NCBI RefSeq assembly: GCF_021655555.1
Contig: NZ_AP023086.1
Location: forward strand, 248,001 to 312,000
Direction of reading: 5' to 3'
DNA length: 64,000 nucleotides
Origin: Marinagarivorans cellulosilyticus
GTDB lineage: Bacteria > Pseudomonadota > Gammaproteobacteria > Pseudomonadales > Cellvibrionaceae
Below, piece after piece: positions 9,204-16,900 of this stretch. Numbering within the stretch: the stretch's first letter is position 1; each line of letters begins with the position of its first letter. A program made the translations under genes and the position numbers. The notes beneath the pieces are model-generated. The model had not been told where the DNA came from and did no database searches. It worked only from the letters and a program-made list of their open reading frames with translations.

Positions 9204-9719
9204 TCAAGTTCTAACCAGCGATGTCAACACATGGTGCTCCCATCGCCCATCAATCTTCAAATAATTTTTTGCTAAGCCTTCTTTTTGAAAGCCAAGCCGC
9301 TGGAGCAGTTTTGCCGAGCGGTTGTTGTGGGGCATATAGTTAGCCATTATGCGGTTTAGATTAAGCTCGTCAAAGGCATAGCGAATAGCTTCTTTACAAG
9401 TTCGGCGCATGGTGCCGGTACCTTGCGCGCAGGCCGCTACACCATAGCCCATATAACAAGCCTGCAGCGGGCCATAATAAATTTGCGAAAGGGTGCAGTG
9501 AGCAAGAATCTTAGGGCAGTCGGCTTGGTAAGCGACAAAGTAGGCGAAGCTTTTTTGTTTTTGCTGGGTTATATAGTCTTGTATTCGAGCTGCCCAAGCT
9601 TCCGCGGTGTGGAAGCCATGAGGGTGAGAGGGCGCCCACGGTTTGAAGTGGGCGCTGTTAGTTTGGTAGTAATGTGCCATGTGCTCGGCATCTTGAAGTT
9701 GTAATAATCGAATAATCAC
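9204..9719 (-). CDS. GNAT N-acetyltransferase, RimJ/RimL-like
   Basis: 171 residues with the GNAT fold: the acetyl-CoA loop region YMGYGVAACAQGTGTMRRTC, the motif NRIMANYMPHNNRSAKLLQRL, and the C-terminal LGFQKEGLAKNYLKIDGRW that is very close to the RimJ family pattern (EGYAKDYLLIDGxWxDH). RimJ acetylates the N-terminal alanine of ribosomal protein S5 using acetyl-CoA in the cytoplasm; the close relatives share this reading but substrate can differ. It stands alone, with about 270 unassigned bases on its downstream side. Confidence 0.85.
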   Translation of the reverse strand: MIIRLLQLQDAEHMAHYYQTNSAHFKPWAPSHPHGFHTAEAWAARIQDYITQQKQKSFAYFVAYQADCPKILAHCTLSQIYYGPLQACYMGYGVAACAQGTGTMRRTCKEAIRYAFDELNLNRIMANYMPHNNRSAKLLQRLGFQKEGLAKNYLKIDGRWEHHVLTSLVRT

Positions 9720-9801
9720 TGGTGCGGCTCGGTTGGGACAAATAGGGTATCAAATGAGTGAGGAAGAGAGGCGTGTAACAATACCCTGTAATTTGCCGCA
9801 A

Positions 9802-10668
9802 TCACAAACTCAACTTCTCTTTAAACGCGTCGCGGTAGCGCCGCGATAGTGTGAGCTGTATGCCATTTTTGAGTGTCAATGCGTAATCACCGGCGTCTTG
9901 ACTTTCTATATGCGCGACTTGGTTTAGATTCACAATGCTCGAGCGGTGAACTCGGGCAAATTGGTTAGCCGGTAATTGCTGGCTGAGCTGCGTCATGGTG
10001 ATGCGCATAGGAAATACGCGTTCGCCGACGTGTAGGTTGGCATAATTGCCGGCGGCTTCGACCCAATCAATACTATTTACCGCAATCAAGAATTCTTTGC
10101 CAAGCTTCTTTACGAGTAGTTTATCGGGCATGATTTCAGTGGTGTTTTCGGTTTTGGCCAATAAGCTCGATTCGCCTTGAATACGCCGAACAATAAAGCG
10201 ATAGGCACTAATGATAATAACCAGTGATAAATAAGCGACGGCATCTTTGCGTAGCTCGTAAATAAACTCATAACGCCAATCGCCAAAAACGTAATGGCTG
10301 TGCATGGCGATATACCAAAGTTTGCGTAACGCCACCATGGCACTGACGTGTATAGCGGAAAATAATAGCAGTGCACACAAATGCAATAAGCCTTGCCAAT
10401 ACCAAGCCCATTGCCTAGGCCAATGTTTTAGCAGCTGTGCTATGGGCCATACTAATAGGGCGACTACAATGATGCTGGTTGCCTCCCAGCACAGTGGCTC
10501 CCACAGGGGCAAAGAAGAGCCAGCGCGTCGCGCCTCCATAAGCGTTGTGGTGGTATTAAGTACCAAGTGCACGCTTAGCCAGCTTAAAAGCAGCAATGGC
10601 GCCCACAGCCATTGGTAAGACAAAAAGTGTGCGCTAAGGCGGCGTTGAATTGCAGAGGCTTCCATCAT
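9802..10668 (-). CDS. Membrane-anchored LytTR-family transcriptional regulator
   Basis: 288 residues. The N-terminal half holds four hydrophobic helices (about 20-40, 62-82, 92-115, 145-160); the C-terminal 100 residues are a LytTR DNA-binding domain (VEAAGNYANLHVGERVFPMR, then QFARVHRSSIVNLNQVAHIE and LTLSRRYRDAFKEKL). Such one-component regulators have no receiver domain and probably respond to a membrane signal. The divergent gene at 10735, starting 66 bases away, encodes a small membrane protein and is the obvious candidate target; this is inference from position only. Confidence 0.88.
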   Translation of the reverse strand: MMEASAIQRRLSAHFLSYQWLWAPLLLLSWLSVHLVLNTTTTLMEARRAGSSLPLWEPLCWEATSIIVVALLVWPIAQLLKHWPRQWAWYWQGLLHLCALLLFSAIHVSAMVALRKLWYIAMHSHYVFGDWRYEFIYELRKDAVAYLSLVIIISAYRFIVRRIQGESSLLAKTENTTEIMPDKLLVKKLGKEFLIAVNSIDWVEAAGNYANLHVGERVFPMRITMTQLSQQLPANQFARVHRSSIVNLNQVAHIESQDAGDYALTLKNGIQLTLSRRYRDAFKEKLSL

Positions 10669-10734
10669 TCGTTTTATTTCCGTTTTTGGTCATTTAGCGG
10701 TAAATTGCACGCCAAACATTATTGAAGCTACGGT

Positions 10735-11403
10735 ATGAAGCCACTTATTGTAAACATTCAACAAGCGTTAAAACAAAACCTCATCCCGGGTATATGCTTG
10801 CAAATTTTTGCCTTAGCGCTGGCGCTGGCCTATTTTAAATGGCCGGCAGCGGCGCCGGTATTTAATGCCTTTGCAGAGCTAAAGCTCAGTTATGGTTGGG
10901 GCTATTCGCTGGTTGCCACGGCAATTTTTGGCGGTTTAATTCCCTTTGCTTACCTGTGGTTTACAGGCCTTGTACGCAGTGCAGTGCTGCCTATTCTGCT
11001 GTTTTATGTCTTCTTTTGGGCCTATAAGGGAGTAGAGGTCGACTTGTTCTACAGTGCGCAAGCACATTGGTTTGGTACTGGGTCCGATTGGCCAACGCTC
11101 ATTAAAAAAACATTGGTCGACCAGTTTATTTACGGCACCTTTTGGGCTGCGCCCACCATGGCCATTGGCTACGCATGGAAAGAAGCCGGCTTTAGTTTTT
11201 CCCGTTTACGCGGCCTGTTAAATCGCGATTTCTTTTTTCTGCAAATACCCACAACCTTAGTGACTAACTGGCTTATTTGGATACCCGCCGTACTGATTAT
11301 TTACTCTATGCCTATGGCGTTACAAATCCCACTGTTTAACTTGGTACTGTGCTTTTTTGTACTGCTGTTAACGACGATTAGCCAGCGTAAGCCCGAAGCC
11401 TAA
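10735..11403 (+). CDS. Hypothetical multi-pass membrane protein
   Basis: 222 residues with about six hydrophobic segments (around 18-38, 55-78, 82-102, 130-148, 170-190, 196-214). No catalytic motif was recognised. The middle part (FIYGTFWAAPTMAIGY and a later RDFFFLQIPTTLVTNWLIWIPAVLIIY) faintly resembles the Mpv17/PMP22 pattern in which a WxxWP-like motif precedes the last helices, but this is weak. It is divergent from the LytTR regulator, which may control it. The ATG has no strong ribosome site. An ISL3 element sits 38 bases after the stop codon. Confidence 0.75.
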   Translation: MKPLIVNIQQALKQNLIPGICLQIFALALALAYFKWPAAAPVFNAFAELKLSYGWGYSLVATAIFGGLIPFAYLWFTGLVRSAVLPILLFYVFFWAYKGVEVDLFYSAQAHWFGTGSDWPTLIKKTLVDQFIYGTFWAAPTMAIGYAWKEAGFSFSRLRGLLNRDFFFLQIPTTLVTNWLIWIPAVLIIYSMPMALQIPLFNLVLCFFVLLLTTISQRKPEA

Positions 11404-11441
11404 GGGCAAGGGCCGCAGCCCCGTCACAGTGGCCTGCCGCT

Positions 11442-12797
11442 GGCTCTTCTCCGCTTTAGTGAGGTGATCTAGTGGCTTCCATAGAACATGGATTGCTCGT
11501 CAGGCATCGATGATTGCCTTATTTTTAGCTTGAAGTACTCGGTATCCTTGATGCCTCTTGCTCGCTTGCGAATCATGCCAATGCTGACATTGCCGGCTTC
11601 AATTCTGGCGCTAGTCAGCCCGTGTTTTCCGTAGTTACAAATGCCTACGCTATGCTTCCTTAGTGACTTTGCAAATTTCTTGAGATAGAGCATATTCGTC
11701 TGTTCCGCGATGTCGCACCACTGCTCCAATGCATTCATCATGGCGTCATAATTCCCTGCATTCCACAAAGCTTGGAGCTGCTCTTTGAGTATATAAAGTG
11801 TATTGATATTGGAATTATTTTCGAGCAATGTCTGGAGTTTATTGGCTTGTTTATCATTTAACTTGTCGGCATTTTTTAACAACAGGTAGTGGGTACCTTT
11901 AAGCTGCTCTTTGCCTGCGCGATCCGCCTTTCTGAACTCGATCCTACGCTGATTGCTCATGGCTTTACTGTAGTTTTGCATCACATGAAACCGATCGAAA
12001 ACAATGTCAGCATTAGGCAAGCATTCGCGTACCGATTTTTGATAGGCTGGCCCCATATCCATGGCTACCGCCTCTATGTTTTCAGCGGTTTGTGCTGGTA
12101 AGCGCTTTAGAAACGCTGTCAACACCTCGGCTTTACGGCCTGTCTCAACGCCAATTAAATGACCGGATTCCATGTCATAAATCACCGTCATATAATCATG
12201 GCCTTTGGCTCTAGCGACTTCATCGACCCCAAGATATTTTAAGTCAATTAATTTTTCAGGATTAAGTGCAGGCAACGTTTTCTCTAGGTGAAATTTATCC
12301 ATATTTTTCACCGTTTCCCATCGTAGCTTTAGGTGCCGACTGACCGTGCTGATACTCATATGGCGACACAATCCGCTCACCAACTGGCAAAATCTTTGAG
12401 TATAGCGATTGCCTGTATCGACAAATTCGCAAGCCTCCATTAGACGCCTACCGCAAGTCGTCACAACTTGAGCGAGCTCAACTTCCAAATAGCACTCGAA
12501 GCCACACAAAGGGACATCACGGATCGTTCTGCGCAAGTATCGGTTGATGTTGGCCGCCTCATTACTTGACGGGTCAATCGCTCTATAACGACGGTCTCGC
12601 TTGCAGTGTATAGTCAATCTTTGCAGGGCCAAGTCATGCTGAACTTGTTTGACACGCTGACCAGGAAGGCTCAAAATTTTGCTGGAGATGTTAAGGCTCA
12701 TATATTCGTTTAAGTGTAGTGGCGTGAGAACCTTACATTTCAACGGATATGGCGGGTCTTAGCATCTCTTTTTACCTCACTAAAGCGGAGAAGACCC
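11442..12797 (-). mobile_element. Complete ISL3-family insertion sequence
   Basis: 1356 bp bounded by 24-bp terminal inverted repeats that match at 23 positions: the left end (11442-11465) begins GGCTCTTCTCCGCTTTAGTG, and the reverse complement of the right end (12774-12797) begins GGGTCTTCTCCGCTTTAGTG. The bases CTGCCGCT occur directly outside both ends (11434-11441 and 12798-12805), an 8-bp target duplication as is usual for ISL3 elements. It carries a single transposase gene with an intact frame. It inserted between two genes and breaks no visible frame. Intact duplication and frame suggest a recent insertion. Confidence 0.95.
11469..12743 (-). CDS. ISL3-family transposase
   Basis: 424 residues. 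The N-terminal part carries a HTH/zinc-ribbon-like region (CKRDRRYRAID, then VPLCGFECYLEVE), followed by the DDE_Tnp_ISL3 catalytic domain: first Asp in YLGVDEVARAKGHDYMTVIYD, second in VAMDMGPAYQKSVRECLP, the conserved VFDRFHVMQNYSKA, and the terminal Glu near TSARIEAGNVSIGMIRKRARG. It catalyses cut-and-paste movement of the element. The frame is complete inside both inverted repeats, with the stop 27 bases from the left end. A shorter start, MSLNISSKIL at residue 15, is also possible. Confidence 0.95.
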   Translation of the reverse strand: MKCKVLTPLHLNEYMSLNISSKILSLPGQRVKQVQHDLALQRLTIHCKRDRRYRAIDPSSNEAANINRYLRRTIRDVPLCGFECYLEVELAQVVTTCGRRLMEACEFVDTGNRYTQRFCQLVSGLCRHMSISTVSRHLKLRWETVKNMDKFHLEKTLPALNPEKLIDLKYLGVDEVARAKGHDYMTVIYDMESGHLIGVETGRKAEVLTAFLKRLPAQTAENIEAVAMDMGPAYQKSVRECLPNADIVFDRFHVMQNYSKAMSNQRRIEFRKADRAGKEQLKGTHYLLLKNADKLNDKQANKLQTLLENNSNINTLYILKEQLQALWNAGNYDAMMNALEQWCDIAEQTNMLYLKKFAKSLRKHSVGICNYGKHGLTSARIEAGNVSIGMIRKRARGIKDTEYFKLKIRQSSMPDEQSMFYGSH

Positions 12798-12900
12798 CTG
12801 CCGCTTATCACAATTTTATAATAATCAGTCACTTAGCGTTAAAGGATTACCGCCTGTTAGGCCAGCATAGCGTCTCTATTTTGCTTAAAAGATCGAGACC

Positions 12901-14109
12901 ATGACCCAAAAAGCGGAGCCAAACTCCCCACCCCCACCCCAACGCCTTGTCGCCATTGATGCCCTTAGGGTTTTAGCCTTTGGATTATTAATGCTTTACC
13001 ACTTAGGTATGGCCTATGTGCCCGACTGGGGTTGGCATATTAAAAGCCATTACCAAAGCCCTTGGCTGCAAAGCATTATGCTATGGAGCAACCAGTGGCG
13101 TATGGATTTACTATTTGTATTAAGCGGCATGGCAGTGGCCATTATGCTGCAGCGCAAGCCGACCCTAACAGTGGGGCGGTTACGTATCGTGCACCTTGGT
13201 ATTCCACTGCTGGCTGGAGTGTTTATTTGGGTGGCGCCACAGGTTTTTGTGGAGCTAAAAGACAAAGGTTTTATTGCTAGCATGGGCTATGGCGATTTTC
13301 TGCTGCAATACCTTAACCCCTTTGGTGAGCTACCGGCTGTTTATGGTCGCATGGGAGCTTTACCATGGACGTGGAACCACCTATGGTTTTTACCTTACGT
13401 CCTGTGTTACAGCCTAATCGCGGTTGCTGTTGCGGGTGTTGTCTCGTTTAAGGCGCGCTATTGGCAACTAAACCATCGCTTAAGCCAATGGGGGCTTTAT
13501 GCGGGGTTGCTTGTGGTGCCAGCGTTACTGTATTGGCTTATTGGTGAATGGTTATATGCCGCCTACCCCAAAAATTACGCTTTTATTGGAGATTGGTTTA
13601 GTCATGCCAGTTATGGTTTGGCGTTTTGTATGGGCACCTTATGGGTTGTGTGGCCCCAGTTATGGCAGCGTTTACCAACTTTAATATTGCCAAGCCTGCT
13701 GTTGGCAAGCGCTAGCTTTGCGCTGGTGCTAATGTATGTGGGTAAGTTGCCAGCCGTGTTTAGTGGCCAGCTGGCAGAGGGCGTTTTAGCGGCAAAAGGC
13801 TTTGTGTTTTCGGCTAACCGCTGGCTATGGTTATTGGCGGTACTCGCCTTGGGCGCGCGTTACCTTGTGGTGGATTACCCCTGGCTTAGGCCGCTGCGCC
13901 AGCGCATTTTTTGCTATTACATTGTGCATCAAACGGTGCTTATTCTTGGCCTATGGATTTTAAAAGAGCAAGCCCTAGGCATGGCAGAGCCTACCTTGTT
14001 ATTGCTGGGCACGTTGCTGCTGTGCGAGCTAAGTTACCAGTGTGCTTGCCGTTACTGGGTGTTGGGGTATTTGTTGGGGGTGTTTATAGCTGTTAAGCCT
14101 AGACCCTAA
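12901..14109 (+). CDS. Acyltransferase family 3 (AT3) membrane protein
   Basis: 402 residues, about ten membrane helices. The N-terminus RLVAIDALRVLAFGLLMLYH is the AT3 signature, with the conserved His of the first helix pair (about residue 40); no SGNH extension follows the last helix. Proteins of this length include MdoC/OpgC-type glucan succinyltransferases and other surface acyltransferases; helices with WNHLWFLPYVLCY match that group. It should move an acyl group across the inner membrane to a glycan, but donor and acceptor cannot be read from sequence. It is the first gene after the ISL3 element, which inserted 103 bases upstream and may separate it from an older promoter. Confidence 0.85.
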   Translation: MTQKAEPNSPPPPQRLVAIDALRVLAFGLLMLYHLGMAYVPDWGWHIKSHYQSPWLQSIMLWSNQWRMDLLFVLSGMAVAIMLQRKPTLTVGRLRIVHLGIPLLAGVFIWVAPQVFVELKDKGFIASMGYGDFLLQYLNPFGELPAVYGRMGALPWTWNHLWFLPYVLCYSLIAVAVAGVVSFKARYWQLNHRLSQWGLYAGLLVVPALLYWLIGEWLYAAYPKNYAFIGDWFSHASYGLAFCMGTLWVVWPQLWQRLPTLILPSLLLASASFALVLMYVGKLPAVFSGQLAEGVLAAKGFVFSANRWLWLLAVLALGARYLVVDYPWLRPLRQRIFCYYIVHQTVLILGLWILKEQALGMAEPTLLLLGTLLLCELSYQCACRYWVLGYLLGVFIAVKPRP

Positions 14110-14116
14110 CATTGCA

Positions 14117-15283
14117 TTAACTTTTAGCCCTAAATTCCGTCGGAGTTTGCCCTGTTTCCCGTTTAAACGCTTTGTAAAACGACGAACGAGCATTAAAACC
14201 AGCGGTATAGGCAATATCGATAACCGTCATTTCGCCAGCTAGAATTAGCGGCTTGGCATGTATGACGCGGCATTGGTTTACATAGTCAAAAAAGTTTTGC
14301 TGCAGGTTGTTGTTTAAGGCTTGCGACACATAATGCGGCGTAATGGCAAGGTGTTGGGCCAGCTTTTGGAGCGATAGCGCAGGGTCTAGGTAAAGCTGTT
14401 GTTCTTGCATGGCGATTTGTATTTTTTGTGCGATGCGGGCTTCTTGCTCTGCCCCCAAAGCGGAGCGCTCATATTTTGCGCTGGGCTTTGGTGGTTCTGC
14501 TTGCGGCTGTTTTTTTATGGTAGGTTCTGTTGGTTGGTATCGTCCTTCAAACCCGGGCTTTTGCCGAAGCCCCCATGTCGCCAGCGACCAAATCAGTAAG
14601 AAGTACAAGCTTACGAGTACCTTATTACTTATGCCGGTGTCTTTTTCCATAACGCCAAAAATAATAATCAGTAGCGATACCCCCCAAGTACTGCCGGCTA
14701 TGGTTAGCAGGAGGCTAAGCCAGCCGAGTTCACGTTGCTCGTTACTGGCAAATAAGTTTTTTAGTTGCTGGCGGTAGGTCGTTAAGCGCTTAACCATCTT
14801 GCACAGGTATATGCCTGATTGCACCAGCCACAGTAAAAGGCAAAGCAACACGCAAAAAGACGCAGCATCGGCAAGCGGGGTATTAACGGCTTGGTCAGAG
14901 AGAAACAACGCATAACGCGTGGCAGGTGGCAGGCTTAATATCGTAATCGCTGTAACGGCGCCAAAGCCCGCAGGTACTAAATGCCACGCGTGCTTCAAAT
15001 TAAAGCGCCAAGGTGTAGGTGATGTTAAGCCCTGCACATAAAGCCACAGTGCCGGTGCCTGCAACAAAAAGGCGGGCGCCATCAGTGCCACTAAATGCGT
15101 TTGCCATGCAGGTAAAAACACCGCCGCGGCTGGCACTGCTGTCATCACGCCACTCAGGATAAAAAAAGCCGCTAGCGGCCAGTATGTTTGCGTATGAAGC
15201 GCGCGCGGTAATAGTAGCGATAGGCTCAGCAATACCTGCCCTAGTGTTGCCATCACAATTGCTAAAACGGCAGTATCGGCCAC
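14117..15283 (-). CDS. AraC-family regulator with N-terminal membrane domain
   Basis: 388 residues from a GTG at 15283, chosen because AAGGA lies nine bases upstream on the minus strand; a longer frame starting at 15391 has no ribosome site. Residues 1-240 contain seven hydrophobic helices resembling 7TM-type sensory domains; a linker follows; the last 100 residues are an AraC HTH pair (LSLQKLAQHLAITPHYVSQA, then VIDIAYTAGFNARSSFYKAF and GQTPTEFR). Such proteins bind DNA at the membrane. It is divergent from the DUF2306 gene at 15480, which is a likely target. It converges with the AT3 gene, leaving seven bases between stops. Confidence 0.87.
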   Translation of the reverse strand: MADTAVLAIVMATLGQVLLSLSLLLPRALHTQTYWPLAAFFILSGVMTAVPAAAVFLPAWQTHLVALMAPAFLLQAPALWLYVQGLTSPTPWRFNLKHAWHLVPAGFGAVTAITILSLPPATRYALFLSDQAVNTPLADAASFCVLLCLLLWLVQSGIYLCKMVKRLTTYRQQLKNLFASNEQRELGWLSLLLTIAGSTWGVSLLIIIFGVMEKDTGISNKVLVSLYFLLIWSLATWGLRQKPGFEGRYQPTEPTIKKQPQAEPPKPSAKYERSALGAEQEARIAQKIQIAMQEQQLYLDPALSLQKLAQHLAITPHYVSQALNNNLQQNFFDYVNQCRVIHAKPLILAGEMTVIDIAYTAGFNARSSFYKAFKRETGQTPTEFRAKS

Positions 15284-15479
15284 GTGGTGTGTTCCTTGTT
15301 GGGTAGCGATGAATCTTGCATATAAGCAAATGTGCCCGCGCAATGCTAGTGCGGGCGTGGTTTGGGTGTCTGTGCGGGTAGGCAAAGACACAGCGAGTCC
15401 GCGCTGACCCTAGTCAACAGTTGCCATGCTTATTTGCGCCAAAGTGGTAGTGACTTCTTTACTGCGTTAGGTTTGCGTT

Positions 15480-16130
15480 ATGACTACTATAGTTGGTTCA
15501 CCCTCGGCTACTTCACGGCAATGGCTTACACCGTTTTTACTGCTAATGCTCGGCAGTGTTTCGGTTATTTTTGGTGCGTTGCAGTTATACAGTTTGGGCC
15601 AAGGGCTACCGCCTGCCCCTACGCCGGATCAAGCCTTACACTACTTTGCCATGCCTTGGCCGGTGGTAACACATATTGTGTGTGGCACCATCTTTAATCT
15701 TATCGCGCCGTTTCAATTTGCAGGCATTATTCGTCGGCGTTACCCTTTATGGCATCGTTGGGCAGGGCGCGTGCTAATACTTTGTGCCTTTGGCGCTGGT
15801 GCGAGTAGCTTATGGATGAATCACTTTTACCCCGCCTTTGGTGGCACCATGAAGTACTTAGGTATTTTGGCGCATAACATAGTGCTGCTTGGCTCATTAA
15901 TCTTGAGTGTAAAAGCTATTTTGCGGCGGGATATTGCGCGCCACCGCGCCTGGATGATGCGTGCTGTAGCGGCAATGTTAAGCCCAGCTACTCAGCGCTT
16001 GCTGATTATTCCCTGGGTGGGCATTACCGGCATTTTAAATGACACTATTATTGCCGCAGTGATTTGGGGTGGTTTGGCAGTGAATTTGGTCGTGGTCGAG
16101 TGGTTTTTACGGCACAAACAGAACGCTTAG
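15480..16130 (+). CDS. DUF2306 membrane protein
   Basis: 216 residues with about six hydrophobic helices. The motif HRWAGRVLILCAFGAGASSLWMN and later RRDIARHRAWMMRAVAAMLSPATQR are typical of DUF2306, a family of unknown function with conserved His residues that resemble haem- or quinone-binding membrane proteins. It is divergent from the membrane AraC regulator, and the stop codon lies inside the left arm of a 165-bp palindrome. The ATG lacks a strong ribosome site. Confidence 0.82.
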   Translation: MTTIVGSPSATSRQWLTPFLLLMLGSVSVIFGALQLYSLGQGLPPAPTPDQALHYFAMPWPVVTHIVCGTIFNLIAPFQFAGIIRRRYPLWHRWAGRVLILCAFGAGASSLWMNHFYPAFGGTMKYLGILAHNIVLLGSLILSVKAILRRDIARHRAWMMRAVAAMLSPATQRLLIIPWVGITGILNDTIIAAVIWGGLAVNLVVVEWFLRHKQNA

Positions 16131-16290
16131 GGGCGGGCACGGAATAAGTTGCTGGAATTTGGGTTTGTGGGTGCTTGCTTGGCAAGGCGAAAATATGGCG
16201 TAATAGCTGGCTATTGCAAATATTTCCAACGAAGGCAAGCGTGCACCCAGGAAGTCAAAAATGGCAAGTTATTTAGTGCCCGCCCCTTAG
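16126..16290. repeat. 165-bp imperfect palindrome between convergent genes
   Basis: The arms read inward from CTTAGGGGCGGGCAC (16126-16140) and GTGCCCGCCCCTTAG (16276-16290), matching at 14 of 15 positions, through TGGGTGC/GCACCCA (16168-16174, 16243-16249) to a perfect centre AATAGC-TG-GCTATT (16202-16215). Outer ends and centre have the same midpoint, so it is one symmetrical unit. It contains the stop codon of the DUF2306 gene (16128-16130) and that of the convergent gene (16287-16289). It could be a bidirectional terminator, a mobile palindromic element or a structured RNA. Confidence 0.85.
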
Positions 16291-16712
16291 TTAAGATCGT
16301 CTACGCCGCTGCTCTTTAACGATGCCGTGTTAAGTAACCACGCTTTAGCTTCATCGTGATCATCTGGCGATAAGCTGAGCTGGTCGACAGCTTGCTGCAA
16401 CAGTAGCTGGGCCAGCGCAAAATCTCTTTGCAGCTCTTCAGTACTGGCATCAACGTTGTTGCTGCGCTCAACCAGCGAATGGTAGCGCCAACTACAAGCC
16501 GACAGCTGCAAACACTGCTGGCAGCGCGCTTCTTTTAGAATCGGCTCGCCGTGCGAGGCGCAGTCTTTTAAATCCAGTTGCGAGGTAATCAGCTTACTTG
16601 CGGTATTTAGTGCTTCTATAATTTCAGTACGCATAGTTTCGCCCAACGTTGTGTGCCCCTGTATGAGTGATCCCAGCCTACCAAGCGTGCGGGCGTTTAC
16701 TTGTTGATGCAT
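16287..16712 (-). CDS. Hypothetical protein with Cys cluster (141 aa)
   Basis: 141 residues from the ATG at 16712, which has GCGGGGG about ten bases upstream; a TTG at 16748 gives 12 more residues and is less likely. The protein is soluble and helical. Four Cys residues lie in the middle (CASHG then CQQCLQLSAC), a spacing that could bind metal, but it matches no family I know. Its stop codon is inside the right arm of the 165-bp palindrome and it converges with the DUF2306 gene. Confidence 0.65.
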   Translation of the reverse strand: MHQQVNARTLGRLGSLIQGHTTLGETMRTEIIEALNTASKLITSQLDLKDCASHGEPILKEARCQQCLQLSACSWRYHSLVERSNNVDASTEELQRDFALAQLLLQQAVDQLSLSPDDHDEAKAWLLNTASLKSSGVDDLN

Positions 16713-16900
16713 ATCAAGTGAACCCCCGCGAAGCTGTTGTGGCGGCAAAACTGTGTGCCCAGTCGCGCTGCGAGTGTGCGCTAAGCGGTATTGAAGATCT
16801 GCGAATTGGCGCGCGCATCATTTAGTGGGCTGTAGGCGCTTGGTTTTCCCCTGTTATACTCGCCCGACTCAAAAACTGATAACAATACAAGAGGACGCCC

